Source of the DNA: Helichrysum umbraculigerum
Lineage: Eukaryota; Streptophyta; Magnoliopsida; Asterales; Asteraceae
NCBI GenBank assembly: GCA_949592205.1
Contig: CATIUR010000002.1
Span: 133,870,090 to 133,934,089 of the forward strand
Length of the DNA: 64,000 nt
Direction of reading: 5' to 3'
This document shows positions 23,665-35,900 of this stretch, one piece after another (the first letter of the stretch is position 1; every line of letters starts with the position of its first letter). The notes beneath the pieces are model-generated. The model saw nothing but the letters and a program-made list of their open reading frames with translations, did no database searches and had not been told where the DNA came from. The translations under genes were made by a program, and so were the position numbers.

Positions 23665-23885
23665 TTTTCGTAGGGGTATTTTCGTCAACAACAAAAAGTC
23701 AAAAACTATCATAAGTAGGTAATTCTCTTAACTTAAAGAAGACTGCATTGGCACCTTTGAGAGATGTACACACACATACATAAATCCTTTTACACGTGTC
23801 ATCCCCTCATTCGACAGTCATGTTATAAAAATCTTTCAGACCTCTCACTGATTTCTTGCATTAAATAGAAAAACCAACTAAAAAT

Positions 23886-23899
23886 TATATATATAAATA
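23886..23899 (+). promoter_or_regulatory. TATA box of the GH17 gene
   Basis: A tatatataaataa stretch lies 185-198 bp upstream of the ATG at 24084. It would give a 5' UTR of about 160 nt. Confidence 0.5.
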
Positions 23900-24083
23900 A
23901 ATGACTTCATCATCTTCTTCATCCATCTTTCTGTTTTCTCAAGAAACACATGCATATACATTTATTTTCATTCATTCCCCTGTTTCTTTGATAAAACAAC
24001 AAAAACCACCGTGAGTTTGGCTTTTCCGGCGGAGGAGCACGGCGGAGTAGCGGCAGTTCTTCATAATTCTTTACAGATTTTCT

Positions 24084-26663
24084 ATGGCTGCTATCTTCCG
24101 TACACTTCTTTTGCTGCTAGTCACCTTATCAGGTAAACTATATAAATATAAATATAACAGTAACATGTTTGTCCCTTGTAATTTAATTTTCTTCTGATTT
24201 ACTACTTGTTTTTCTACCAATTGGACATTCTCCAAGTGCTACCGTCACCCGAAACACCCAGACTTTACATATACGACTTATAGGTCAGGGGTTCGAATAC
24301 CATTGAATTATAGTACCGGTCAGGGTACCCGGCCTCTAAATTAAGCTTTTACTTGTTTTGTTGGTTTTATTAATTTGTCTTGTTCCGAGTTTTTATTAAA
24401 TTTTTACTGTATTGTTTATAACTTGTGAGTTTGTTTTCTTTTTTTCTTTTTTTTGTGTAAAATGTGCGATTTATGTAATACGGAGTAGTTTTTATTTATT
24501 ACATTTATGAATTTGTTGTCTTGTGTCACAAAAGTAGAGATAGTTGTATAATTAATTGTGATTGTTTTTTTTTGCCAATGATGTCCAGCTCAAATGGTCA
24601 GAGGCTTGGGGGTCAATGATAGGAGACCTAGGAAACCCAGGTTCGATCCTTGAGGCCAGCGGGTTTTACCATTAATTCGTTGTCGTGCCTTCGGGCGGAC
24701 GGATTAGTGGGTTTTTCCCGGATTTGGAGTAACTTGGGGCGTTTAAGGGCTCTGTACGGCTGGATTGGGTCAGTATATGGAGACTTAGCCATTGGGTCTC
24801 CCCGTACGGAGTACCTAGGCGATTTCTGTTAGCCTTTCAAAAAAAAAAAATTGTGATTGTTTTATTTTTTATGATTTATTTTTTACACTGATACCGTTAG
24901 ACCAAAGGTTCATTGATAAAAACTCTAATTGCTAAAGTTCTGTTTTTTGTTATACTAGATTAAAAACCCGTGTATTACGCGCTTATACAGAAGTTTCTTT
25001 CATATTAAGAATCATATCATATCATATAATTATAAATATAAACATTAAATATTATGATACATTATATGGTAATAATTAATTATTGGATATTGAGTTTATA
25101 AGTATTGGCAATTGGCAATATAATGTGCTTTACTATTTTTAAAAAGAAATTGTTAAACATTTAATATTATTATTAATTGCACACCTTATTATAGAATGAC
25201 ATATTGATTGTTTGTTAGCAACTACAACAATAGTACCCGATCTCGTCATAGAAAATTGACAACTGAAAGTTAGATAAGCTTTATGAATTATTGTAAAATG
25301 CAAATTTCAGGAATTTTTATTTTTTAATTTCGTTTTGTGTTCAATGTGATATGTCATAAGGATTAAGAATTTTGAGACTAATTTGTTATGCTTCTTGAAT
25401 CTAATTTTCATAACCCGAGTTTGAACGATTAGATTAATTCGAATTTTGTTGAATTATGTTTTCCAGAGTTATTTGTTGGTATCAACAGCATTGGAGTTGG
25501 GGTGAACTATGGACGAATTGCGAACAATCTTCCATCTCCATCACAAGTATCCGGCCTCCTTAATTCGTTAAACATTAATAGAGTAAAAGTTTATGACGCC
25601 GAACCTAAAGTGTTAGAAGCATTTGCAGGAACCAATGTCGAATTCATCATTGGTTTAGGTAATGAAAACCTTCAAAAAATGAAAGATCCTCAACAAGCGC
25701 AAGCATGGATTCAACAAAACGTACAACCTTATCTTTCACAAACAAAGATCACAATGATCAATGTTGGAAACGAGGTTTTAGGAGGGGGAGATGCTCAATT
25801 AGCGTCGTATCTATTGCCTGCAATGAAAACTATGTATGGTGCTTTAGTAAATCTTGGACTAAACAAACAAGTTTACATAACAACGGCTCATTCGCTGCAA
25901 ATCTTAGCCGCTTCATTCCCACCTTCTCAAGGTTCGTTTCAAGAAAGTGTGGTTCAATACATAAAGCCGATACTTGACTTTCATGCTCAAGTTGACTCGC
26001 CATTTTTTATCAACGCGTATCCTTATTTTGCATACAAAAGTGATCCGACCCATGTCGCTTTGGAATACGTGCTTTTTGAACCAAACAATGGGTCGGTTGA
26101 CCCAAATACGAATTTAAAGTATGACAATATGCTGTATGCTCAAATTGATGCTGTTTATTCTGCTATAAAGGCGTTGGGTCACACCGATGTAGAAGTTAAA
26201 ATCTCTGAAACGGGTTGGCCATCTAAAGGCGATGAAAATGAAGCTGGAGCAACTGTAGAGAATGCAGGAATATATAATAGAAATTTGATGCAGAGGATGC
26301 AACAAGGCGAAGGTACTCCAGCCCGCCCTTCACAGCCGATTGATATTTACCTTTTTGCCCTTTTTAATGAGAATGAAAAGCCCGGTCCAACGTCAGAGAG
26401 AAATTTCGGATTGTATTATCCTGATGGCACTTTGGTCTATAACCTTGGTGTAAAAAGTTATGTCCTTCCACGGATGGACTACTCGTCTTCACAGAAAAAT
26501 GTAAGAAACCTATACTTACAGTTCTGTCTGTCACACACTTAGAAAAAGTTCATTTATTGCTACTTTTTTATTTGTATAATGACTATTTTGTTAAATACAG
26601 GTATTGTCCCTCTTCAGTATGCTCTTTTTGATTCTTGGATCCTACTCTTTCCTTAAGAGATGA
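24084..26663 (+). CDS. GH17 glucan endo-1,3-beta-glucosidase, GPI-anchored type
   Basis: Three exons: 24084-24132, 25467-26500, 26601-26663, all with GT-AG borders and matching phase, giving 381 residues. Exon 1 plus the start of exon 2 encode a hydrophobic signal peptide (about residues 1-26). The GH17 barrel follows, beginning with GVNYGRIANN. The two catalytic glutamates are in place: about E119 in NVGNEV and about E264 in SETGWPSKGD. Exon 3 adds a hydrophobic tail (VLSLFSMLFLILG) ending in KR, preceded by a small-residue Ser-rich spacer: a GPI-attachment signal. No CBM43/X8 domain is present. The enzyme should hydrolyse callose at the outer face of the plasma membrane or plasmodesmata. 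It resembles Arabidopsis beta-1,3-glucanases 11/14. No damage is seen, so it is probably functional. Reading through the exon 2 donor would add 13 unrelated residues and lose the anchor. Intron 1 (1334 bp) holds a SINE. Confidence 0.95.
24569..24849 (+). mobile_element. tRNA-derived SINE in GH17 intron 1
   Basis: Has a polymerase III B box (ggttcgatcc, about 24642) with an A-box-like agctcaaatgg upstream, a unique body and a poly(A) tail at 24839-24850. It is flanked by a perfect 14-bp target duplication, attgtgattgtttt (24555-24568 and 24850-24863). Same orientation as the gene. Confidence 0.92.
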
Positions 26664-28701
26664 ATAGTAAAGTTCAAATTTGGTCACAAGTATACATAGG
26701 GAGCTCAAAGTCCCTAAAGAGGATGGTCCTTAGAGGTAACTTTTAATTCTTTCAAACTCGAATACTATTATATTTTCAAGACAAGTATCCGAGGTTTCAT
26801 TGAGTTTTTACCTATTCTTTACCTACCGACAGTAACCAACTGTTAGTTGTGTTTATAATCGTCATAATAACAAAATATCTTCAAGGAATCATAAGATTAT
26901 AATGTTGAAATATATGCATCCACTCACCCAACTAGTAAAGCCAACACCACCATCTTTCTAAGATGATATTGTTATGACCCCATCAGTCACCAAATTTGTG
27001 GGCTCTGTGTTTTCAAGGTGTCTATTGAAAATTATAAAGCAAACCTTTTTACATTCGGGTTCCATTTTAGAAATTATTCAAGTTTTGCTGCATATCATCA
27101 ATTTTTTACTAAAAATGCCAAATATACCGATAAACTTTTACAAAACTTCTATGTACTCGACTTAGCATACCGGGTCCTACATGGGTCAGACCTGTATACA
27201 CCATATGTTAGGAAAAGAGACTTGCTAAATACAGAGTGTGAAAATTTAAAGTATGGCCACTAGTCTCTATCCCATTTTATCTCCACCAACAATCATGGAA
27301 TATAGAATCTTACTGCAAACAAAATTCTTCATGTCTTACAGTATACAAAAGTCCAAATTCTGTTTAATCATATATGAAAAAGTCATCCTTCTATAATCCA
27401 ATATTAGGCAAATCCCATTTTATATAAAAATATTACAAGATAATAAATGAAAGCTCAATTGTTGTTGCTTTTGGTGTACTTCCTTCATGTCCACACTGTA
27501 TCCTCACTGTCATTGATTATTTACGTTTAATTATATGCGAAAGTGATATTTCTTCTTGAGCATTCGGTGGAACGATATCTTAATGTCCTTTTCGCTTTTT
27601 CTTTTCTTAGCATACAGTTATTATATGAAATATGGTAATCCTATGCTATAACTTTAGTCCAAGTTGGGTATCTTTCACATTGAAAAGCTCAAGAATCTAA
27701 CTTGAGTAAGTTCGTTTTAGCTTGTTTTTTCGCACACGTTGAACGTCACTTGAAAAACTATTTTTTTATGGGCTCTTATTTGAAAGGTTATGATTTGTGA
27801 AAACAGGGCACCATATAACATCCGATTGATTTTTAGCCGTATCGATAATGATTCTTGATAGTGGATTTCAACATCAAGAAATACATTTTTAACTTTTCAA
27901 GTGTTCTTATTGTCAGCTTGTCCTTAAGCTAGAGGATAAAGATTGACATGTAATTTAGACTTAATTTGACATTTCTTCCATCCTTAACGTCATGTTCGTT
28001 AGCGTAAATCATTCATGCCATGCCAGATGTCATTTTGTCATTGCATATGCCAAATGGCAGTCTGCTGACGGTCCTAATTTCGCCGGTGTTTTTCTTACCT
28101 GTGGTCCATTTGATTAAGCAATGTTGAAAATGAGGTGAATTTGGTATGCACTTTTAAGGGTCATAATTCCACCAAATCTTATCTCTTAGTTATGTCAAAT
28201 TATCGATTAAAAATATTCAAATATGACGATTAGACGCAAATTCTTACTTTTCTTGTTCAACTAATCTAATGAATACATCTACCTAAATGTCACAGGTTCG
28301 ATTTAAGGATTCACATTCATGGCCACACCAATGCTTTCAAATCAGTGCCAACCTGTCGTCTTCTTAGTACCCATACAAGCATACAGTACTTAATACCCAA
28401 ATACATATTTCATGTTCTTTTTTCATAGTTAGAAAGAAATTCATCATAAATTCATACACAATACAAGTACGTCACGTTACATTTACAGAACAATACATAC
28501 CGCTTGGCAGCCATCAGGAACATCAATAATTTGGAAGCAAACGAAATATTCTTTAAACATTTTAAAGTTTTCTTATTTCTGTTATTGTTTTCTGCTTACT
28601 AGTTATTTGATTAGATTCGATACGAGTTTGTATCTATAACATTTGAGTAATACTAGCTGAAATTATTGATATTGTATATGTTTACTTTGATTTCAAGTTA
28701 T
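26664..28701. other. intergenic DNA
   Basis: About 2 kb downstream of the GH17 gene. Small reading frames near 26974-27263 show no conserved motif, and I see no mobile element ends. Confidence 0.55.
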
Positions 28702-28719
28702 GCATATGTATACCATTAT

Positions 28720-28986
28720 CTGCAAAAGGTGTAATTTGGCGGGAACACCCCGGTCCCGTGTGCCTTTGGCACCAGTCATTGTCCACCCCATAAGGATGAC
28801 TCCGGGCAACTCCCCTGGCACAATGGGGACGTCTGGAGTTGGAATGAACCCTTATCTGCAAGTTTCCCCAGGGTCCCATGTGTTTTACAGGTGTGGATAC
28901 CTAACATGATAAATGTTTTACCCAGGGCAGGGTCGAACCCCTGACCTCAAGGAAGCCCGGAGAACTCCTTACCACTAGGCCATTTA
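28720..28986 (-). mobile_element. tRNA-derived SINE
   Basis: 267 bp on the minus strand. The head is tRNA-like, with A box tggcctagtggtaagg (28967-28982) and B box ggttcgaccct (about 28930-28940). It is flanked by an 18-bp target duplication with one mismatch, gcatatgtataccattat / gcatacgtataccattat (28702-28719 and 28987-29004). Its body differs from the SINE at 24569, so it is a different family. No long poly(A) tail. Confidence 0.9.
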
Positions 28987-29004
28987 GCATACGTATACCA
29001 TTAT

Positions 29005-30057
29005 GATATAACAAAACTCACCTGTTTCTTCTGTTCTTCATTATTGATTAGTACTATTATTAGTCTATTATTATTCTATCTTATCTTATTTTGTTTATTT
29101 TATTACTAGTTGGTTGGCCTGCTTCACCTTTTATGTATGAGAATTATTGTGGTGTACTAGTATTATAATTTAGGTTGCAATCATTCATGTTTTGTATCTT
29201 AAGCAAGATTTAATACTATCAAATATCAATGATATGACACCATTGAGATTTGAGAATATGAGCAATTATTACATCCCCATAAAGCCCTAGAACATTTAGG
29301 GTTCTCATTAACTTTTTTATGGTTTGCTTCTACTGCACTCTTTTAGACTTCCCTAGTTTTTTCTTTGGGTAAAGGACTTCCCTAGTTACAAACAAAAAAA
29401 CAAAATGCAACAATGTTCTTACTTTCATCAATTGCTTGTTCAACAAAAGTAGGCAGCCTAGCGTAAGCGTAGATGTGTCAATATGGACGGGTCGGGTAGA
29501 AATGAACTGGTCGGGTAACCGGTTGGGGTAAAACCACTACGTTTGGGTTGTTTGGTGGGTCGACTTAGGCAGACCTTAAACTTTCTTTTATTCTAAAAAC
29601 TTACCCTTAAGCAAACGATTAGTGTGCCAAATATGATATAAATTTTCCGTTTCAATAAAAAATATATAAATTTCACTGATGCAAAATGATTTAGAAACAT
29701 TATCCAAATCGACCCGTCCATAAATAAGTCGAAATTGCCCATTCTAATAAAAAAGTGAGATGCATTGAAATATTGAGATTACCTAATTTATTTATAAAAC
29801 TTTATAACAATAACTTCCGTGATGATATAATTGTAAAGTAAGCCTATAGAAAAGTTGTCTTTGTGACTAGAAAGTCACGGGAAAAGACTAGAAAGGATGG
29901 ATTAAAGGCTTGAAATTATATGGTATCCTTCTCAATAACTTTTATTTGGGTTTCAAATCTATTCTGTTTTTCTGTTTCTATTAATTAAAAGAGTACTTAA
30001 TTAGCCACGTGTCATTTCTAATTCACTCACAAACTCATTTCCCCTCCTAATTTTCTA
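29005..30057. other. intergenic DNA with a GGGTCGGGT-type MITE remnant
   Basis: At about 29478-29735 the words gacgggtcgggt and gacccgtcc face each other, as in hAT-like MITEs. Exact ends and a target duplication are not evident. Nothing else recognised. Confidence 0.4.
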
Positions 30058-30253
30058 CTCCCTTCGTCCCGATCAAAGTATCCAATTTGACTGTGTACAC
30101 AGTTTTATAAATCTCCACTAACAATACATTTTACTAATCAAATATCATCTCTACTCAGTAAAGTCCTTTGTGATTGGTTAAATATCAAAGTGGACATTTA
30201 TAATGGAACAACCCAAAATAGTAACCATGACACTTTGTATGAGACGGATGGAG
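30058..30253. mobile_element. Stowaway MITE
   Basis: 196 bp with inverted ends CTCCCTTCGTCCC / GAGACGGATGGAG and TA duplications (30056-30057, 30254-30255). Diverged from the copy at 22400. Confidence 0.92.
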
Positions 30254-30485
30254 TATTTGATACCTAGCTTCTTCCAAAATGATCTAACCCTTTGATTTAA
30301 AATTCAATAATTTCTTAGAATATTTAGTATACATTTATTCTATCATATACATCAAGCACCTCGGAAAATAATCGGTGGTGTTGTGAGAACAATCTCATTG
30401 TGCTGTGTTAACCAAACAAGGTGCATGTGACCCGACAACCTTTTATTTGTTTTACCTTTTAACTTTTTGAGATGTACATATTTAG

Positions 30486-30667
30486 TAGGGACGGAACTAG
30501 GAAATATACATAGAGGGGGCAAAAAAATATATTTTATGGTTCTTTATAGTTTTGAGGGGGCAAAATTTTAAAAATCTCAATAATACCTTATAAATTTTAT
30601 TTTTTACATAATTTCAATATTTTTGTGGTGGCAGCGGCCCCCGCTGCCCCCATTCTTGCTCCGCCTG
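30486..30667. mobile_element. hAT-type MITE
   Basis: The ends TAGGGACGGAACTAGGA and, inverted, CAGGCGGAGCAAGA match the common plant hAT pattern. The 8-bp flanks atatttag and ctatttag agree at 7 of 8 positions. Internal g-rich runs (gagggggca) are repeated. Confidence 0.7.
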
Positions 30668-30675
30668 CTATTTAG

Positions 30676-31149
30676 TCCATCATTTTAAAGCAACGTCACG
30701 TAATAACTTAAAAATCAACATAACCAATTATTTTCTAGCACTTTATTGATGTATCGATATCGATTTGCATATCCTTTTCTATTCACTTTCAAAAAAAAAA
30801 AAAAAACTTTATGTTGGTGTAACAACTTATATATTGAAAAACAAAAGTTATTCGCTGATATTTTAAAAGTTTTTTTTTTTTTTTTTTTAATATTAAGCAT
30901 AAGTTTTCTGATAATTATGAAATTGTTTACTTAATTATTTACTTTTATTCAAATTAATTTGGTAGCATATATATTAACCATTGAAACATACTAACAGAAA
31001 TTAAGGAACAAATTTTAAAACATAAATCGAATTAAGAAAAAATTAGTCGAAACAATCGAATTATGAACAAATTAATCGAAATAATCGAATTACTCGACCA
31101 AATGAATCAAACTATAATAAATATCGATGGTTCGACTTTTGTATTAAGA
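30676..31149. other. intergenic DNA
   Basis: AT-rich with two mononucleotide runs (30788-30805 and 30870-30888). No gene. Confidence 0.6.
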
Positions 31150-31180
31150 CTAGATTATAACCCGCGACTTCGCGGGATGA
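31150..31180 (-). other. Helitron 3' terminus
   Basis: Perfect 7-bp stem with a 2-nt loop, then eight bases, then CTAG followed by T, as expected of the Helitron termination signal. Confidence 0.75.
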
Positions 31181-31823
31181 TATGTATGACGTATGTATTT
31201 ATATTTGTTGTGTATAAAAAATTATGGGGATGATAAACATGAAGTGGTATATTAATGAGATGAATTGGTATGTTGTGTAGACACTGGTGAAGTGTAAGAT
31301 GCATAGTTCTGACCAATCTATCTTATATCACCTTAAACGTTGTGTGAGGACGAAACATGAGTGTGAAAGTAACATTAGATTTATACGTTAACATATATAT
31401 TGTATTTAAGTAGTCAACATTTAGTTGGTTAGTTGGTGAGTATATGGTTTGTCCTTTTTAAGATTTTATAATTTGTCAGAAACATAATTACAAATTGCAA
31501 TTAAGACAAATAATGTAATATTGGAGTAACGTATATAACATAAGAAGTATTGACACAAAGTTTGAAAATAATTTGTTATAGTATAGTATGCTATTACTAA
31601 TTCTAATTTAAATTGAAACATTAATGTAAAAGTGGAGCAACATAAAGTATGAAGAATAATTAAGAAGCAATACACTTTGCATTTCAAAGTAACATTAAGT
31701 TTATGGTTATTCATCACAATCAGTAGTATATATATTTGAGAATTCATTTAAAAGTAAGAAGAATTAATTTATTTTCGGTTCGACATACTCGCTATTACTA
31801 TCGTCGTCATAAAACAACGTCCG

Positions 31824-31845
31824 CATCGCGCGGGTGTCATGCTAG
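31824..31845 (+). other. second Helitron-like 3' terminus, opposite orientation
   Basis: A GC-rich imperfect hairpin (around ccgcatcgcgcgg) is followed by gtgtcatg and CTAG|T on the plus strand. Its 5' partner was not found. Confidence 0.45.
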
Positions 31846-32163
31846 TGTAATTTAATCTTTGACGTAGGGAGGATACAGTAAATAAGTTAAAGTTTGCTTT
31901 TTAAAATTGGGAAAACAAAAACGGGAAATCATAATACATATAATACATACACGATAAAAGAAATCTATAACTTTGTAAAATATTATATTAAAATTTTGAG
32001 AGTTAATTAGAGAACCTCATTTATTTAGTTAACAATCCGTTATTTCACTTCTATTCAATCACCATTTGGTTGTCCGTGTTTCATCTTTGGGCTCATAACA
32101 TGTCATACATCTTTTCTTGATATGTCCACAAACTTTGATCCAGTAGCAGGAAGCTTATATTAG

Positions 32164-32775
32164 AAAATTACTATCAGAAATTATTCAACTTCGGATCTTG
32201 GTTATGCCTTTTATGGTGTTAACAAAACAGGCCAAGCTTATCTCAATGTACGATACCAACCCCCTTACAACATGTTTGCATTGATTTATCATCTACTAAT
32301 GCAAACGCCACTCGGGTTGAACAACTCAATTCAGTTTATTTAAAAGCTCGGTGTGAAAGAGGCGAAAACAATATTCGTGCCAGGCACGTGTTCATGTCTT
32401 GGTCAATTTTATCAAGCCAATGCAAGTAATGTTATACTAACTGCAGACAATACTTTTTCAGTTGTGATCAATATGTTTGAAGGCTTGCCCACTTGATCAA
32501 TTCTACCAGATTCAATGCAAGTTATGGTATACTTGTTGGATACATGACTTTTTTGATTGAGAGCGACACATTTGATGGATTGTCCAACTGGCCACCTATA
32601 TCAAGGTGACGTAAGTTATGCTATACTTGCTGCAGACACGACTCTGGCAGCATCAATTAAGTCATCAATTTTATTAAAGATAAAGGATTTCATATGGATG
32701 GTGATAAGAATCAGATGTAATAGAACTGCACGTGTAAGTAAACTGATAATGGAGAATATAACAACTAAACAATAA
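32164..32775 (+). pseudogene. LysM receptor-like kinase ectodomain fragment (LYK4/LYK5-like)
   Basis: The plus strand contains, in changing frames, a run of blocks typical of LYK4/LYK5-type chitin receptor ectodomains: LGYAFYGVNKTGQAYL then RYQPPYN, and later IFVPGTCSCLGQFYQAN with ADNTFSVV. In the family the first block normally carries cysteines (GYxCNGVNKTCQAYL); both are replaced here. The segment from about 32421 is repeated three times at a spacing of about 95 bp (starts near 32421, 32517, 32611), with increasing decay. There are frameshifts and stops, no signal peptide, no transmembrane helix and no kinase. It lies inside the Helitron candidate on the strand opposite the RPA-like gene, which fits gene capture. 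It cannot encode a receptor. Confidence 0.7.
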
Positions 32776-32999
32776 TCCAAAAGGCCCTAAATGTATGCAT
32801 AAAGAATAAGAAGTCTGGTAAAACAGCAAATAGCAATTCAAGACAAACAAATAAGAGCAAAAAACATGACGACTAAACTAAGCAAATAGCAACACATATG
32901 TTGCTATGAACGACATCGTGCAGAGGGCATGGTATCAGCACGGGATTATTCTAAGGTTGAATAGAAGATTGGAGCTGCTCATTTTGGGCCATTGAAAAA

Positions 33000-35900
33000 C
33001 TATTTGATCCGGGGGACCTTCAAAGAATTAATACCTTCAACTGTCTTTGAAGTCGATTCAGCAAAGCTGTCAAATCCGGTTGGAGACTCGCTCCTACGCT
33101 TCAAAGAACATGTTTGAGGAGTCTTCTTAGTCATTGTATCTGGAGCTGTGTTGTCTCCGGTATGAGAAATCGTAACCTGAATCAATTAGAATAGAGTTGT
33201 AGTAAATGAAAGACGGCATAAAGATAGCAATAATAATATGTTGCACTTATATGAACAATGATTATAATCAAAGTACCATGCTGTTAGGAGAACCCCATCA
33301 AGTTCAACAGCCATGGTTACTTTCGGATCTTTATTATCCAATTTTTCCTGGATAGCAAGCATTACATCTGCATCCTCAGTTGCCTTGTGGACTGTGTATG
33401 CCGAGTAGTTATGGTTAACATTAAAATCGCTAATACCAATCTTGAAAACGTAGTCCTTGTGGGTAAGCATTTGGAACTCATCCAACATCTGGTGTGGATC
33501 GTCAGTCTGAAGGATGCGTTGAAACAGGTCAACATAAGTGTATGTATTATTATAGTTAAAAATGCAATTTTTATAGAGTGGCATAAGGTAAGTCCAAGGG
33601 TTGAAATATACATACAGTAGCCATTTTAGCATTGAGCCATGACACACTTCTATCAATCATCTTTGATAACTGGTTGTCAAAAAGAACCAAAGACGTTGAC
33701 CCAGTTTTGTCTTGCACGCGAATGACCGTTCTGATCCTGGAAGCATTACAGAAGAAAGAGTAACATTGCTGACAGTACAGTTAACAAATAACGTCAAATG
33801 TACTATTAGGTGAAATGAAAATTCTTGTACAATAGCTTACTTGGTGGTTACATCAGACACAATACCACATCTATCACAATCAAATAGCCTTTCTCCATTG
33901 GCACCATTCTCACTACGCCCTGCTCTCTTACCACATGCATTGCATGAATAGTAAAACCATCCATCATCCATCAAGATTTTGATGACAGTAGCTTTTAGTA
34001 CACATCCGGAAACCTTCAAATGACAATACAGTTAATAAAACGAATGACTAATAATTGATATGTAGCGATATTTGTAGATAATCGCTTATGATGGTGATAT
34101 AAAAATGGATGACTAATTGATGACTTTATTACGAACCTCTGTGGTGGAACGGACCTCATCAACAGTCTTTAATTCTGGCTTCATAAAGTAGGCCAAAGCA
34201 GTCTTCACAATGGTTTCAATGTTGAGGCTTGAAATCTGGGAGTTAGAAGTGTCACCTTGATCCTTTGAGAGCAAACTGAATTATAAAAAAATAGAATTTA
34301 TTAAGATGAGATTTAAAGATGACAGGTACAACCGATTGTTACAGACTGCATACTTTTTTATTTGGTCCAAATAATCAATAAAGTCATCACTTATTCGGAC
34401 TTGAACATATTTATGGTGTGTACATCCTCATTTATGAAAACACGACAACCAAATAACTGATTTGAAACTTGAGGCTTTTCTGCAAGGCATAGATTTAGTA
34501 AGTAAGTATGAATGAACACAATTACTACATATATACATAATATAAATATTAAGGAAAACAAATGACGACAATTATATTATTACATGTATACGTAGTATTT
34601 GAATATGGAGTTACAGAATTGGAAAGAGACTCACTGTCCCATTCCTTGAGCTTTGCATTGTGGATCAAAACAATGATATGATCACCAAGCATCTGGTTCT
34701 TTGCAACGAAGTCATACAATTGGCTTGCATGTTCACCCCAAAGGGCACATGAGATCCGGTGGCCACTAAATCAAATTCAATAAATGGGTTAGGGTTAAGG
34801 AGGAATTACCATTAACAGGAGCAGAAAGCATGTAGTCGGATGCCACCACGAATAATACATAAGGTTGATTATGAAACTTACGAAACATCTTGTAAAACTA
34901 ATCCAATAGATTTGGTTTCTTTGCCATTTTCACGCTTGACTGTCAGCTCTTCAAGTGAGACCAATAAACCAACCACATCTGCTTGGCAACATTAAAATAG
35001 ATGGTAGTAATATTTTATAGGATATAAAGTATAATTAGATGTGAACTTATAATCATTGATGTATGTTACCGAACGCGACCGTTGATGACAGCTTCCACTC
35101 TAGGACATCATTGTAGGAGACAACATTGAATCCGTCAGTTGGAAGCCCAAACTGAGGACACCTGTGTACCTTGGTTGTCCGATAAAAGTTGATTTTGCAT
35201 TGATGGTCAACCAACTTGTAGTTTCCACTATAATCAGCTACCCCAAAATTGCTCAGATCAAAGAAACTTCCCTCTTTCAACATATCTTCAAAATCAGGGA
35301 TTAGAAACTTTTTCACAGAAGCATGGATTTTGTTACCCTGAAAACAATATGAATCAAACATAACATGCATAAGAAAATTAGCGTGTAAGAATATTTTATC
35401 ATGATTTTCAGTATGCATCTATTTATATAGTGTAAGTATTGTATTAATAAAAAACAATATAAAATAAACGTTTAACAGGTCAAGCTTTATCAAATTCTAC
35501 CAATATTTATGCGGTCACAAATAATTCTTTCCAATCATATAATTTTATCCAATCCTCACTTTTCATCAATGAATCAGTTTTTACATACAAATTTTTTTTA
35601 CATACAGTATTGAATCAAACATAGCATGCATAAGAAAATATAGCGTGTAAGAATCTTGTATCATTATTTTCGGTATGCATATATTTATATAGTGTAAGTA
35701 TTCTATTAACAAAAACAGTATAAAATAAACGTTTAACAGGTCAACCTTTATCAAATACTACCAATATTTCTGCGGTCACAAATAATTCTTTCCAATCAAA
35801 TAATTCTATCCAATCCTTAGTTTTCATAAATGAATCAGCTTTTACATACAATTTTTTTTTACATACAGTATGAATCAAACATAGCATGCATAAGAAAATA

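Noticed and set aside
24240..24345. B-box-like ggttcgaatacc in GH17 intron 1
   Set aside because: No A box, tail or target duplication; too little to call a second SINE.
24955..25000. actagattaaaaacccgtgtattacgcg in GH17 intron 1, like a Helitron 3' end
   Set aside because: The hairpin is degraded and no 5' end is visible, so it is at most a remnant.
26974..27263. Two overlapping frames downstream of GH17
   Set aside because: No recognisable motif, codon pattern or splice context.
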